DNA from: Gracilimonas mengyeensis
GTDB lineage: Bacteria > Bacteroidota > Rhodothermia > Balneolales > Balneolaceae
NCBI RefSeq assembly: GCF_900182705.1
Contig: NZ_FXTP01000005.1
Location: forward strand, 1-64,000
Direction: 5' to 3'
Length of the DNA: 64,000 nucleotides
Of this stretch, positions 34,566 through 43,276 are shown piece after piece. Every line of letters begins with the position of its first letter. The stretch's first letter is position 1. The translations under genes and the position numbers were made by a program. The notes beneath the pieces were generated by a model. The model saw only the letters and a list, made by a program, of their open reading frames with translations. It did not search any database and was not told where the DNA came from.

Positions 34566-36821
34566 TTAAACAAAACTATCTTCTTGCGGTTTTTCCCTTT
34601 TTAGGTTCAGAATTAAACCTTCAGTGGGTGAATAAATACTTGTATAGGGCAGAGTAATTTCCTCATCATCTACAGAAAACTTTATTTCCTGAGCACGACT
34701 TAGTTGTTTTCCTTTTTCAATTTGCCATATCGGACATGAAATTCCATGTTCTAATTCAAAATCTCTGTACTCTCCATATGTATTAAAATCATATGGTTTT
34801 TGAGTGAGTACTATACGTTGAGGAGGAATATCCCGACTTAACCATTCAGAAGTTTCAAAATCATCATCTTTAGATTCAGCTTTTGGTAAAATCAGCCAAT
34901 TCATCGAGAGGTGCTCATTCAGAGCCATTTTATTTAAGGATGCTTTATCACTAAAAGGTTTCTGTTCAGGGTATAAATAGTTTACAGCATCAACAAAATC
35001 TTGGGCTGAATATGCTTTTTCTTCCAAAATTTCTTCTGTTTTAACAAAAGCCTCAGCCGGAACCCAGTTTTTCTCATCCCGATCAAAACTCCCATATGGT
35101 GCTGAGTAAACTGCTCCATCTTTGGTAGGTGTAATTATATGTACATCTCCTGTGGCCATTCCTTCAAACCTGCTGAGTCTTCCTACTCTTTGAGTTAATC
35201 GGTCCATAGGACATAGATCGCTAATCATGAAGGGAGCACTGATATTTAAACTCATTTCTCCAATCTGCGTTAATATTGCAACTCCACTTGCATCGTTACT
35301 TTCCCAAGCTTTTTTGCCCAAAGCATCAATTAAGTCTCCTTCAATCCTTTTTTTGTCATATTCAGTAAAACGTGAATGATATAGAATCGGACTAATACCC
35401 TTGCCTTTGAACCAATCCAAATATTTGAGCGCTCGGTTTACCGTATTTGCATAGATAATTGCTCGCGGAATAGGTTCTTCAAGAATTGACAGTAAGACAC
35501 CTTCTATGTCTTCAAGATTTTCAATATTTCCCTCAATCTTTATTCTACACCTCTTGCGGTTAGCTTCCTCACGAGCTTTACTATTTTTTTTCGCTTGTTT
35601 TGAGGTATAGGGATCTATTACATTTTGAATGCCATAAAGATCTTTAGCAGATTCTGGAACCGTGGCACTCATGATCATTACCCTGATATCAAATACACGA
35701 AGTACTTCTAACAGTTTTGTGATGTTGGCTTGAATAAATTCATCATAAAAATCAGCCTCATCAATTACTACGCACGAATGCATTAAACTAAAAAAGATAC
35801 TATGATGGTCTTCCCGGGTTCCTGTTAGAGCCATTAATAAATGATCAATAGTAGTGACTGTAGCTGGCATTAAAAGTAGACGAGCAGCTTCAATTATATC
35901 TTTTACTCCTTCATTATTTCCTGCTTTTTTATAGCGGGCATACCAAGCGCTTGAATGGTAAAGGCCGGTAGCACTTATGTCTTTAGATATATCTAAATCC
36001 AATGAGGTTGATGTAAACCGAGTAGGCATGGCGATTACGAGCCTATCGGCAAACCCATTTTCTATTTGTTCCTTAGCCCATAATAAAGCTGCATCTGTTT
36101 TCCCGCTTCCTGTTGGAGCTCGTAAAATAATCTCCTGTTTATCGCTGTGTTCTAATACCGCTTGTTGAACGGGCCTTTTGCTGGCATATTTAAATTCATA
36201 GTCAAAACTATAATTAAGAGGAGCCAATTCAATCCCAGCTTCTCTTTTACTGGCTCGGTGATCAGCAAGCTGTAACAAACTACGCACTCCAGCAACTTGA
36301 TACCTCTTTAAAAGAGCTTCTTTGGGTAATTGCTGTCTAAGCAGATCCGTGTTATAAACTTCCCGGCAAAACTCTTCCCAAAAGTCAATAAATGCTCCAT
36401 TATCATCATTTTCCCACCTATGTTGATGCTTAAAACTTAGCTTTCTGTGGTGTGCTGCTATAGCTGCTTTTTCGGCAAGAGTTATTGGAATATTCTGTTT
36501 ATCAAGCCACCATAATGAAGCAAATTCATGGCGAATCCCAGAATTTCTTAGGTTTTTAGATTGCTCTTTTCCAGTTTCAAGATAGAATTGGCGATCTTTT
36601 TGACAAGCTCGTTGCCAAGTATCATGCGCTTTTCCCTTATCATGATATTTGGCCGCATTTATGAGCTGCCCTCCTAAATCAGTGCCTGTAATACGTTTAT
36701 ACTTTACAGACCAATAAGGAAAAGTATCAAGTAACGTTTTGGCTTCATCAATTACATGCTGAGTATGATCTTCGAGTGTAATAGGATTTCTACCAAATGG
36801 CTTTGCAAGTATCCTATTCAT
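34566..36821 (-). CDS. cas3: CRISPR-associated helicase-nuclease Cas3 (HD-fused)
   Basis: Cas3 is recruited by Cascade to unwind and degrade invader DNA. The 751-aa protein has an N-terminal HD nuclease domain (His19; His60-Asp61 in KYHDKGKAHD; His98; His124-His125 in AAHH) and a superfamily 2 helicase with Walker A APTGSGKT (235-242), DEAD box (354-357), and motif VI RVGRLSRFEG near 545. All catalytic residues look intact, so the system should be interference competent. Its ATG overlaps the cas7 stop by eight bases. The coding sequence is AT-rich (38% GC in a counted line), unlike cas1 and cas4. Confidence 0.96.
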   Translation of the reverse strand: MNRILAKPFGRNPITLEDHTQHVIDEAKTLLDTFPYWSVKYKRITGTDLGGQLINAAKYHDKGKAHDTWQRACQKDRQFYLETGKEQSKNLRNSGIRHEFASLWWLDKQNIPITLAEKAAIAAHHRKLSFKHQHRWENDDNGAFIDFWEEFCREVYNTDLLRQQLPKEALLKRYQVAGVRSLLQLADHRASKREAGIELAPLNYSFDYEFKYASKRPVQQAVLEHSDKQEIILRAPTGSGKTDAALLWAKEQIENGFADRLVIAMPTRFTSTSLDLDISKDISATGLYHSSAWYARYKKAGNNEGVKDIIEAARLLLMPATVTTIDHLLMALTGTREDHHSIFFSLMHSCVVIDEADFYDEFIQANITKLLEVLRVFDIRVMIMSATVPESAKDLYGIQNVIDPYTSKQAKKNSKAREEANRKRCRIKIEGNIENLEDIEGVLLSILEEPIPRAIIYANTVNRALKYLDWFKGKGISPILYHSRFTEYDKKRIEGDLIDALGKKAWESNDASGVAILTQIGEMSLNISAPFMISDLCPMDRLTQRVGRLSRFEGMATGDVHIITPTKDGAVYSAPYGSFDRDEKNWVPAEAFVKTEEILEEKAYSAQDFVDAVNYLYPEQKPFSDKASLNKMALNEHLSMNWLILPKAESKDDDFETSEWLSRDIPPQRIVLTQKPYDFNTYGEYRDFELEHGISCPIWQIEKGKQLSRAQEIKFSVDDEEITLPYTSIYSPTEGLILNLKREKPQEDSFV

Positions 36822-37743
36822 CTACTTGTTCTGCAAACTGTTCAAAGGGTATTGGGTCCGCTCCATCTGTTGGATCGACAAGAGATTCTAAGCTTTCAGC
36901 AGCTTTTTCGTAGGCTTCAAAAACTGTCAACCCATCTTCTGTTGTATCATCTCCAACAAAATATTGGGCTTCTCGGGCGTCTAATTCCTTTTGGAAGTTA
37001 TTCTTCTCAATCTCTGTCATTTCAAAGAAACGAGCTCCTTTTCGAGATAGTCGATTATCCAATACTATCAAAACTTTTTGGGGTTCACCGGTTGTCGCAT
37101 TCCGGGCTTGGTTTGCATAATCGGTTAAGTAGCGGGTTCCTTCTAAAAATAATTTTGCTCTTCTTTTTCTTTCATCATCGTCAACATGTTTAACATATTC
37201 TGTTTTTACATGTCTTTCGTCTTCATATTTAAACCCTTTGCTAATTGAAAGTGCCGAAGCATCGAGATGGAAGCTCATTTGCATGGTGTCAGACTGACTA
37301 AACTCATTGGTAGCAAGAGCCTGTTTTTGTTCCGAGTCAGCATTTGGGTCTTGTTTTAGTCGAATTAACAAATCCCGACCAATATCACTTTCATCAAGAG
37401 ATACAGCCATTGTTGCACTAACAGGAGCTGTTCGTCGTCCAGAATAATCTCCTTGGGATGGATGCATAAAACCGCCCATATCAGCCCGCAAATCTTTTTC
37501 AATTATATTGGTAGTACCATCACCATTGCTTACATACGTATTGCCCCGTTCAGAACTTTCAAGATTTAAACGTTCGATTGCGCTGAACAATGCTTGTCGC
37601 TGCATTTGTCCAGAAATATACACTCTGCCATCCGGCCGGCGTTTTATAGAGGAAGCATTTCCCAAAAGCTTTTCCCCTCCGTTTGCAATATGGTTGTCCA
37701 TTTTAGCTAATATGGTTACCGAAATTCCTTTTACGTTTTCCAT
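36814..37743 (-). CDS. cas7: Cascade backbone protein Cas7 (DevR/Cst2-like)
   Basis: Cas7 subunits coat the crRNA spacer in Cascade. The 309-aa protein starts VKGISVTILAKMDNHIANGGE and shows YISGQMQRQALFSAIERL and RRTAPVSATMAVS, the RRM-type core with the G-rich thumb of the DevR/Cas7 superfamily as in type I-B and I-C systems. A charged insertion (EDERHVKTEYVKHVDDDERKR) lies mid-protein. It starts 18 bases after cas8 ends and overlaps cas3. AT-rich (35% in a counted line). Subtype assignment by Cas7 alone is uncertain. Confidence 0.88.
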   Translation of the reverse strand: MENVKGISVTILAKMDNHIANGGEKLLGNASSIKRRPDGRVYISGQMQRQALFSAIERLNLESSERGNTYVSNGDGTTNIIEKDLRADMGGFMHPSQGDYSGRRTAPVSATMAVSLDESDIGRDLLIRLKQDPNADSEQKQALATNEFSQSDTMQMSFHLDASALSISKGFKYEDERHVKTEYVKHVDDDERKRRAKLFLEGTRYLTDYANQARNATTGEPQKVLIVLDNRLSRKGARFFEMTEIEKNNFQKELDAREAQYFVGDDTTEDGLTVFEAYEKAAESLESLVDPTDGADPIPFEQFAEQVDE

Positions 37744-37761
37744 AATTTTCTCTTATAAAGT

Positions 37762-39288
37762 TTAGTTAGTTGTGAATGTTTTTCCCTCTGCAGTAGAAGC
37801 CTCATCTTCCGATTTAGCCGATTTTTTACCTTTAAGCCTCATATAGGCTAAGATTAGCTGCTTTGCGGTATCAATAGATATTTTACCTGTGTTGGTTGCT
37901 TCCATAAATGCAGAGGCACCTCCCGGCACATCTCTATTTGACATACGACCAGCTTGCACATTTAAGCGAGCAAATAATTCAGTAGATGTCTTGCAGCTCA
38001 TTGCGGTGCTTTCCAATTGAGCTAATACCCTTGCCTTAGCTTCAAATTCATTCTTGCCGGTTTGTTTATTCTCAGCTTCATTCTTGCCAATTAAATAGGC
38101 AACTAAATTTAGATATGAACCATAAACTCTTGCGGATTCTATGATTTCTTTTGAGATGTTTGCTTCATTCATAAAATAATCCTCCAGGATTGGTGAAAAT
38201 GAGTGTGGATATTGAAGGCGAAAAGCCAAAAAATCTTTAAACGCCGATTTGGAGTAGAGTTGAAGGAATCGACTTGACATATCCAAAAATAGTAATCGTG
38301 TCGGATTGTCTCTTCTGTTATGCTCTGGATTATAAAAATCTGCATAGTACAATCCATTAATAGCTTGAGGTAGATTCTGTTCCTTGGCTAATCTTGCTAT
38401 ATGGTGCCCTAAATGGATTTGTTTAAATAGACTAGCTTCGTAGCTAACCAAATAAATAGGGTTATTTACCAGCTTAGCAATAACCTCATCCATTTGATCA
38501 AGAATATTTACCTTCTTAGCCCAAACGCCCATCGCGCCAGCTAATCCCACAGGACCGAAAACCGGGGTGTTTGGTGCATTTGGATAGTTACCATTAAAAA
38601 GAGGTGGACGATAATTTTTATTTCCTGCTTTTAACTCCCGCACTTTGAGATTTTCTGTTTCCCATGACCTCATCTTATTAAAAAGATCGATAAATAAGAG
38701 AAGGTCATTTAGTGGTAGATCAGGAATTATTACCTGATTTTTAAAATCTAACTGTGCTGCTGGTTTATATTGAGTTAGAGTAGCCGCCATTGTAAAACCA
38801 GCTTGTAGCAATGTAGCTTTCGGATTGCTTAGAGTTTTTGAGCCTTCATTAATTTTTGTGGTAAATGGTGAAAAAGACCTTTTCAGTTGAACTGTTTTAT
38901 CTAAACCTTTTCCTTTAGAAAGCTTTTTAACCATTTTTTTCGCTTCCCCAATGAGCCTATTTGCACTGGTATCGCCGGTTGCAATGTGGGGAGCTAAATA
39001 ATATAAGTTTGAGGAGTCCTGTCCAGCAGACTTCTTTGTTGCTAATTCATCAGCTTCAAGATACCTGTACCGTAACTCGGTGTCTGCATTATCAAGGGGC
39101 TTATCTTCAGTATGTAGTCGATATGTATGAAGAGCATCATTTATAAACTTTCCAGCTAAGTCAGCCAATTCTTCTTTTCTTGGAATTGTGTTAGGTGTAA
39201 CGGTTTTTATTTCCGCATGATATAAAACTGATGCTAAGCCATAGCGAGGATATGGATGGTCAAAATAAATCATACTAAATCCTCCCAA
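37762..39288 (-). CDS. Cascade large subunit Cas8-like (subtype not assigned)
   Basis: By position between cas5 and cas7 and by length (508 aa, or 503 from the preferred ATG at 39273) this is the Cascade large subunit, which normally recognises the PAM and recruits Cas3. It has no zinc-type CxxC pairs as in Csh1/Cst1 and I do not recognise a standard Cas8 family. Seen: MIYFDHPYPRYGLASVLYHA at the start, a basic middle (KKMVKKLSKGKGLDK), FGPVGLAGAMG, a helical C-terminal part and an acidic/Ser tail. The 39273 ATG overlaps the cas5 stop as ATGA, a coupling arrangement that supports that start. Confidence 0.75.
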   Translation of the reverse strand: MGGFSMIYFDHPYPRYGLASVLYHAEIKTVTPNTIPRKEELADLAGKFINDALHTYRLHTEDKPLDNADTELRYRYLEADELATKKSAGQDSSNLYYLAPHIATGDTSANRLIGEAKKMVKKLSKGKGLDKTVQLKRSFSPFTTKINEGSKTLSNPKATLLQAGFTMAATLTQYKPAAQLDFKNQVIIPDLPLNDLLLFIDLFNKMRSWETENLKVRELKAGNKNYRPPLFNGNYPNAPNTPVFGPVGLAGAMGVWAKKVNILDQMDEVIAKLVNNPIYLVSYEASLFKQIHLGHHIARLAKEQNLPQAINGLYYADFYNPEHNRRDNPTRLLFLDMSSRFLQLYSKSAFKDFLAFRLQYPHSFSPILEDYFMNEANISKEIIESARVYGSYLNLVAYLIGKNEAENKQTGKNEFEAKARVLAQLESTAMSCKTSTELFARLNVQAGRMSNRDVPGGASAFMEATNTGKISIDTAKQLILAYMRLKGKKSAKSEDEASTAEGKTFTTN

Positions 39289-40058
39289 CTTGCTTCAACC
39301 CATCCGTCATTCGTACCCAAATAAATGGGTGAATTCGGATTGTTCAAAGCAAGTTCAATTTTATCTTTTAGCAGCTTTGTAGTTTTTACTGAGAAAACAT
39401 ACTCACCTTTTGGAATAACATACTCTCGTGGAGTTGGACTTGTATAATATTGCGGAAAGTGAGGGCGAATAGCATTGAAGTGAACCTTGTCATCATCTGA
39501 TACCCCAACAAGTTCTTTGGGATCTCGAATATTATGCTTTGCTGAATCCCCAAAACTTATAAGGTTCAGTTTTTCCATATTTACTATTCTTTCTAAAGAG
39601 ACATCATAATTTCTACTTCCACCAGGAAAAGTAGCTCCACTGCCTCTAACGTGACGAGCCCACAAATCATCAAAGTGTATAGTTTCAGGTTCAATATGTG
39701 GGCCAACAAATTTTAAGTGATGCTGTAGAATACTTTTAAAACCTACTCCAGACTCATCATCTTCTTTTCCGGTAATCCACTGTGATTTTTTTAACGGGTC
39801 ACTCCGGTCTAATTTTTTCTTTGCAGCCTTTCTGATTTCCTTTAAAATCGTTGTCCGATCTTTTGGCCCAAAATGCCACCCCAATGCATTTTCAAGCATA
39901 CCGTAAAGCATATTAACGGTTGGAGCTGACTGACTTCTGTAATACGTTCCCGGTTGGGTAGTAGTCATTGAAAGAGGTGATAAAGCCTCGATTACAATTT
40001 TACCCTTTTCGGTTAATTCAGGTGGTTCCAGGAAAAAGTTTAAATCTATGTTCTTCAT
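39270..40058 (-). CDS. cas5: Cascade protein Cas5
   Basis: Cas5 caps the 5' handle of crRNA in Cascade. The 262-aa protein has the N-terminal RRM motif IEALSPLSMTTTQPGTYYRS followed by APTVNMLYGMLENALGWHFG, matching the conserved sTLyGxLenxlG helix of Cas5, and the GEYVFSVKTTKLLK strand near the C terminus. It begins 14 bases after cas6 ends and overlaps cas8. Since a dedicated Cas6 is present, Cas5 is not expected to process crRNA as in type I-C. Confidence 0.88.
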   Translation of the reverse strand: MKNIDLNFFLEPPELTEKGKIVIEALSPLSMTTTQPGTYYRSQSAPTVNMLYGMLENALGWHFGPKDRTTILKEIRKAAKKKLDRSDPLKKSQWITGKEDDESGVGFKSILQHHLKFVGPHIEPETIHFDDLWARHVRGSGATFPGGSRNYDVSLERIVNMEKLNLISFGDSAKHNIRDPKELVGVSDDDKVHFNAIRPHFPQYYTSPTPREYVIPKGEYVFSVKTTKLLKDKIELALNNPNSPIYLGTNDGWVEASWEDLV

Positions 40059-40072
40059 ACTTAGTACTCCTT

Positions 40073-40747
40073 TTAATCTATAGCCCCAAAACCACTTCCG
40101 GTTAATTCTCCAACTCCAACATTCCAGGCAAACTTTACCGCTTCTGGAGAGCCTTCAATTTTAACGGGGCATACACTGGCTCTTAATTTGGTTCCTTTTA
40201 TGTCGACTAATTTTGTTTGAGGATTAGGATAGCTTCTGTCAAAAGAAATGCTGATATCAGACTCCTTTTCGTTGAAGTTGGCTGCCTCCAATTTTGCCTT
40301 CATGCGTCTTGTTAAAATTTCATCAGATTCTTTCTCACCGTATAGCAAATGCTTACGAGAACCATCATCTTGATTGGAACGAACCAACACCGGACTTGCT
40401 ACTTTGAATCTGTAATCCTTCCCAAATTCAGGAATAGCTTGTTCTTTTACTTTATCAACGTTCATTCCAAAAATCACTTCCGGTTTCTTTAGAATCCCAT
40501 TTTTCAGTTTCTCTGTATGCTCATCTTCCCAAAAACTAATAAACCACCTTGCCCCATTTGGGAAATTCAACCCGCCATCCACACGCTCAACCTTCCCCCG
40601 CAGCCACGAAAAAGAATACAGCGAAATTTTATCGTGCAACTCATTTTCCCCCAGCCATTTGTGAAGCACCCCGGTTAATTGATGTTGATAGTTGAATGGT
40701 ACCGGCTGCGTATTCGGTGTAAGTGTAAGATGTAGTCTCATAAACAA
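40073..40747 (-). CDS. cas6: crRNA-processing endoribonuclease Cas6
   Basis: Cas6 cleaves the repeat of pre-crRNA, leaving the 8-nt handle. At 224 aa it carries the C-terminal glycine-rich loop GVGELTGSGFG (211-221) and an N-terminal tandem RRM with YQHQLTGVLHKWLG (20-33), where His22 or His29 may be catalytic. A shorter start at ATG 40741 (MRLHLTLTP) is also possible. It is the first cas gene, behind a TATAAT at 40776-40771. GC changes within the gene from about 50% (5' end) to 33-40% further in. Confidence 0.92.
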   Translation of the reverse strand: MFMRLHLTLTPNTQPVPFNYQHQLTGVLHKWLGENELHDKISLYSFSWLRGKVERVDGGLNFPNGARWFISFWEDEHTEKLKNGILKKPEVIFGMNVDKVKEQAIPEFGKDYRFKVASPVLVRSNQDDGSRKHLLYGEKESDEILTRRMKAKLEAANFNEKESDISISFDRSYPNPQTKLVDIKGTKLRASVCPVKIEGSPEAVKFAWNVGVGELTGSGFGAID

Positions 40748-41206
40748 AAATTTCCCTTTAAGTGAAGTGCATTATAATCCCCAACAGTGACAAAACCCGT
40801 CACCCCAAAAACAAAAAAATCCCAAAATCTTTTCATCAAAACGCATGGAACATTAATATTAATTGAGTTCATGATTTTTTGAGTTATTGATTAGCTGAAT
40901 GAAACCAACAAATCAAAAATCAACCATCAACAATCACATGTCCTTCCATGCTGCTAATACGCAGGTAAGCTAACTTTTTTCGAAAACCAACATTGCTTTT
41001 TCAGGCGTTTTCGCCTCTCCTTGAATTAAGTTTATTTTGAACTTAGTTGCAAGTTTTACTAATGGATTTAGTTAATGAATCAATGAGCTAATTACTAAAT
41101 CACTTAATTAAGCAGCCTTGTATATGTTTTTTATTTCTATTAGAATTTATTCATCCCACTATCACTTATTGAATAGAATCTTCATAGCATCACAAATCTT
41201 TTTGTT
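40748..41206. promoter_or_regulatory. Cas operon promoter region and repeat-bearing spacer
   Basis: This 459-base region separates cas6 (minus) and the UPF0158 gene (plus). On the minus strand TATAAT at 40776-40771, 24 bases before cas6, is a good -10; no clean -35 is seen, but a dyad GTGAC-aaaaccc-GTCAC (40787-40803) covers the -35 position. Further right, AATGAATCAATGAG-type sequence (about 41070-41090) resembles the direct repeats around the IVP gene. No ORF or RNA gene is supported. Confidence 0.55.
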
Positions 41207-41905
41207 ATGGCCAATTCGTCAAGATTATCTCTCAGCGACCTTTTCCTTCAGGAACTTGAATCAGCCTATAACGAAAGCAGCTACATGATGCACTGGTACA
41301 TCGACCTACAGCAAAACTCCGTCACCTTTATCTCCGAAGATTATAGTGAAGATGAAGACTTGGTTGACCTGATTGAAAACGATGTGGACCAGGAACGCTT
41401 CATCCCCATACCCCGCTGCAACTCCAGGGAGGGCTACCGGCAGATGGAGCGGTTTATTGAGGCGCTGGATGATGCCCACAAACAAGAAGTGCTGTACTCC
41501 GCCATTGACGGTAAAGACTCCTTCCACCGGTTTAAAGATGCCGTGTACCGAGTGGGACTGTCAGACCAGTGGCACGAATTCAAGAATCGTGAGGATCGCG
41601 CCGACGTGCTTCAGTGGCTCCACGGGGAAGGTTTGATTGAAGAAGCCGACATTGAAAAAGGCTCACAGATGTACGAGAAGAACCTGGCCTCCCGCAAACG
41701 CCGGGAAGCGAACCTCCAGAAAATGGTGAAAGGCGCTACGGTAATTTGCTCCGGGAATTCCGGACATGTTGAACAAGTTACCCCAGGGAAAACCTATGAA
41801 GTACTGGACGAACAGCAACAACAGCTAAACATCCGCATCAGGGACGATCGCGACCGCCTCATTTGGATACCCAAAGCGCATTTTGAGTTAGTGACTGAAG
41901 CTTAA
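41207..41905 (+). CDS. UPF0158 family protein with SH3-like C-terminal extension
   Basis: A 232-aa soluble protein. The N-terminal ~150 residues match the UPF0158 family: WYIDLQQNSVTFISEDY, FIPIPRCNSREGYRQMERFI, AIDGKDSFHRFKDAVYRVGL and WLHGEGLIEE. The C-terminal ~60 residues (VTPGKTYEVL...RLIWIPKAHFEL) look like a small SH3-type barrel that is not part of the usual family. Function is unknown. It stands alone on the plus strand between the cas operon and array 2, transcribed opposite to the cas genes. It is not a known cas gene. Confidence 0.75.
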   Translation: MANSSRLSLSDLFLQELESAYNESSYMMHWYIDLQQNSVTFISEDYSEDEDLVDLIENDVDQERFIPIPRCNSREGYRQMERFIEALDDAHKQEVLYSAIDGKDSFHRFKDAVYRVGLSDQWHEFKNREDRADVLQWLHGEGLIEEADIEKGSQMYEKNLASRKRREANLQKMVKGATVICSGNSGHVEQVTPGKTYEVLDEQQQQLNIRIRDDRDRLIWIPKAHFELVTEA

Positions 41906-41991
41906 AGATGATACTTTATCCTTTGCTTCCCAAAAGGGAATCGTAGTAAATCTATCTTCTAACATCTTCTCTTCACCAAATATCCCTCGCA

Positions 41992-43200
41992 GTGCCTGCA
42001 AAATTTCAAGACATTAAACAAAGCTGTTTACGCAATCAGGAGCTCACCCGCCGGCTTATTGATGAGTTTTTGCTCTATTATGCGGCCGACCGCTTTAACA
42101 TAGACCGGGAAGTACACAAGCAATTTGCCCGATACCGGCATTTTATTAAAGATGCACCAGAGCGGTGGATCAATATGATGAAGGCTCAATATATCGCGCA
42201 TCGTATCTTTAAAGAAGACGGGTTAATTAACCGGATTATCAACCATCGCACATTATCTCATTTGGAAGAAGAGGAAGTAGCCTTTTTACGCCAAAACCAG
42301 CGCAATCCCTGGCGATTTTCTTTCAGTCTGATTATAGATACTCCCGCTAAAGATTTTTTTGAGATGGAGGATGTGTTTACGGGCGATCGTTTTTTGCTGT
42401 ATTCTCCCGGAACCTCCAAGGGCCGCCAAAACCGGGAACCTCTGCTTTGGTTCAACCTGATTAATTTTAATGGAAAATGTTGGGAAACCTACGGGGTCAT
42501 CAACCCCTTTCATGGCTTTGAGCCGGAAGACATGCTATTTTATGCGTCACAGCTTCATCCCCATACATGGATAGAAGATTTCGACGAATTCACGCAGCTG
42601 GTAGAAACGGATCCGGTTCCTTTTATGCTTTTATTTTTAAAGTCGGATCTTCCTTTGATTGTGAACGATACGGATCAATTTGTGCAAAATACTGCGGAGT
42701 TTTTGGATGACACGTTTAACAGTTCCGCCCTTAAGCCCTCCTTTACCATAGAATATGCCCATGATGTGTACCGGCTGTCATTGAAAGACTGGAGCTCGTT
42801 CCCTCATTTTAGTATAGCTTATTATGATGAGAAGGAGCAGCTGCTCTTTTTATCGGCTACATCCGACCGTGGATACAACACGTTAGTGGATGCGCTGAAT
42901 GACTGTGGCTATGAGCTGCCACACAATCCAGACTTCAGGGTAAATATGGGGATGCTGGCAACCGTACAGGAAATTCTCAGGAAAGATATTAGGCTGAACC
43001 CATATGAAGCCATTTTTGACGATGTTGCGGAGGATGAATCGGGGCGAATGGATAACGTTAATAACATGCTGTCTGCCATCATTCCAGACATCAATGCCGG
43101 CAAAAAACCGGATGCTGAAAAGTTAGCTCAGCAATACGATGTAGATGTGGAAACGGCCCGAAAAATCATCAACGAAATTTGGAAGAAATATGGCAGATAA
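41992..43200 (+). CDS. Hypothetical protein of 402 aa between cas locus and array 2
   Basis: I do not recognise this protein. The frame starts at GTG 41992; an ATG at 42176 would cut ~61 residues. The N-terminal third is helical and basic (QELTRRLIDEFLLYY, QFARYRHFIKD); the middle has mixed alpha/beta with WRFSFSLIIDTPAKDFFEMEDV and LFLSATSDRGYNTLVDAL; the last ~35 residues (KKPDAEKLAQQYDVDVETAR) resemble a small helix-turn-helix. It follows the UPF0158 gene by 86 bases and ends 74 bases before array 2, whose trailer end it faces. DNA binding is inference. Confidence 0.6.
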   Translation: MPAKFQDIKQSCLRNQELTRRLIDEFLLYYAADRFNIDREVHKQFARYRHFIKDAPERWINMMKAQYIAHRIFKEDGLINRIINHRTLSHLEEEEVAFLRQNQRNPWRFSFSLIIDTPAKDFFEMEDVFTGDRFLLYSPGTSKGRQNREPLLWFNLINFNGKCWETYGVINPFHGFEPEDMLFYASQLHPHTWIEDFDEFTQLVETDPVPFMLLFLKSDLPLIVNDTDQFVQNTAEFLDDTFNSSALKPSFTIEYAHDVYRLSLKDWSSFPHFSIAYYDEKEQLLFLSATSDRGYNTLVDALNDCGYELPHNPDFRVNMGMLATVQEILRKDIRLNPYEAIFDDVAEDESGRMDNVNNMLSAIIPDINAGKKPDAEKLAQQYDVDVETARKIINEIWKKYGR

Positions 43201-43214
43201 ACCAACAGCTTGCT

Positions 43215-43276
43215 GGTGTAATTTCTCTAGTGTACTACTAAAATGGTTCAATGACTTAGTCACCCAATGAACCATT
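43215..43276. repeat. Possible fossil repeat and 9-bp inverted repeat at the array 2 trailer
   Basis: A weak match to the CRISPR repeat (AATTTCTCTAGTGTACTACT...) lies at about 43215-43244, 60 bases before the degenerate first repeat. It overlaps an inverted repeat AATGGTTCA (43242-43250) / TGAACCATT (43268-43276). Confidence 0.4.
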
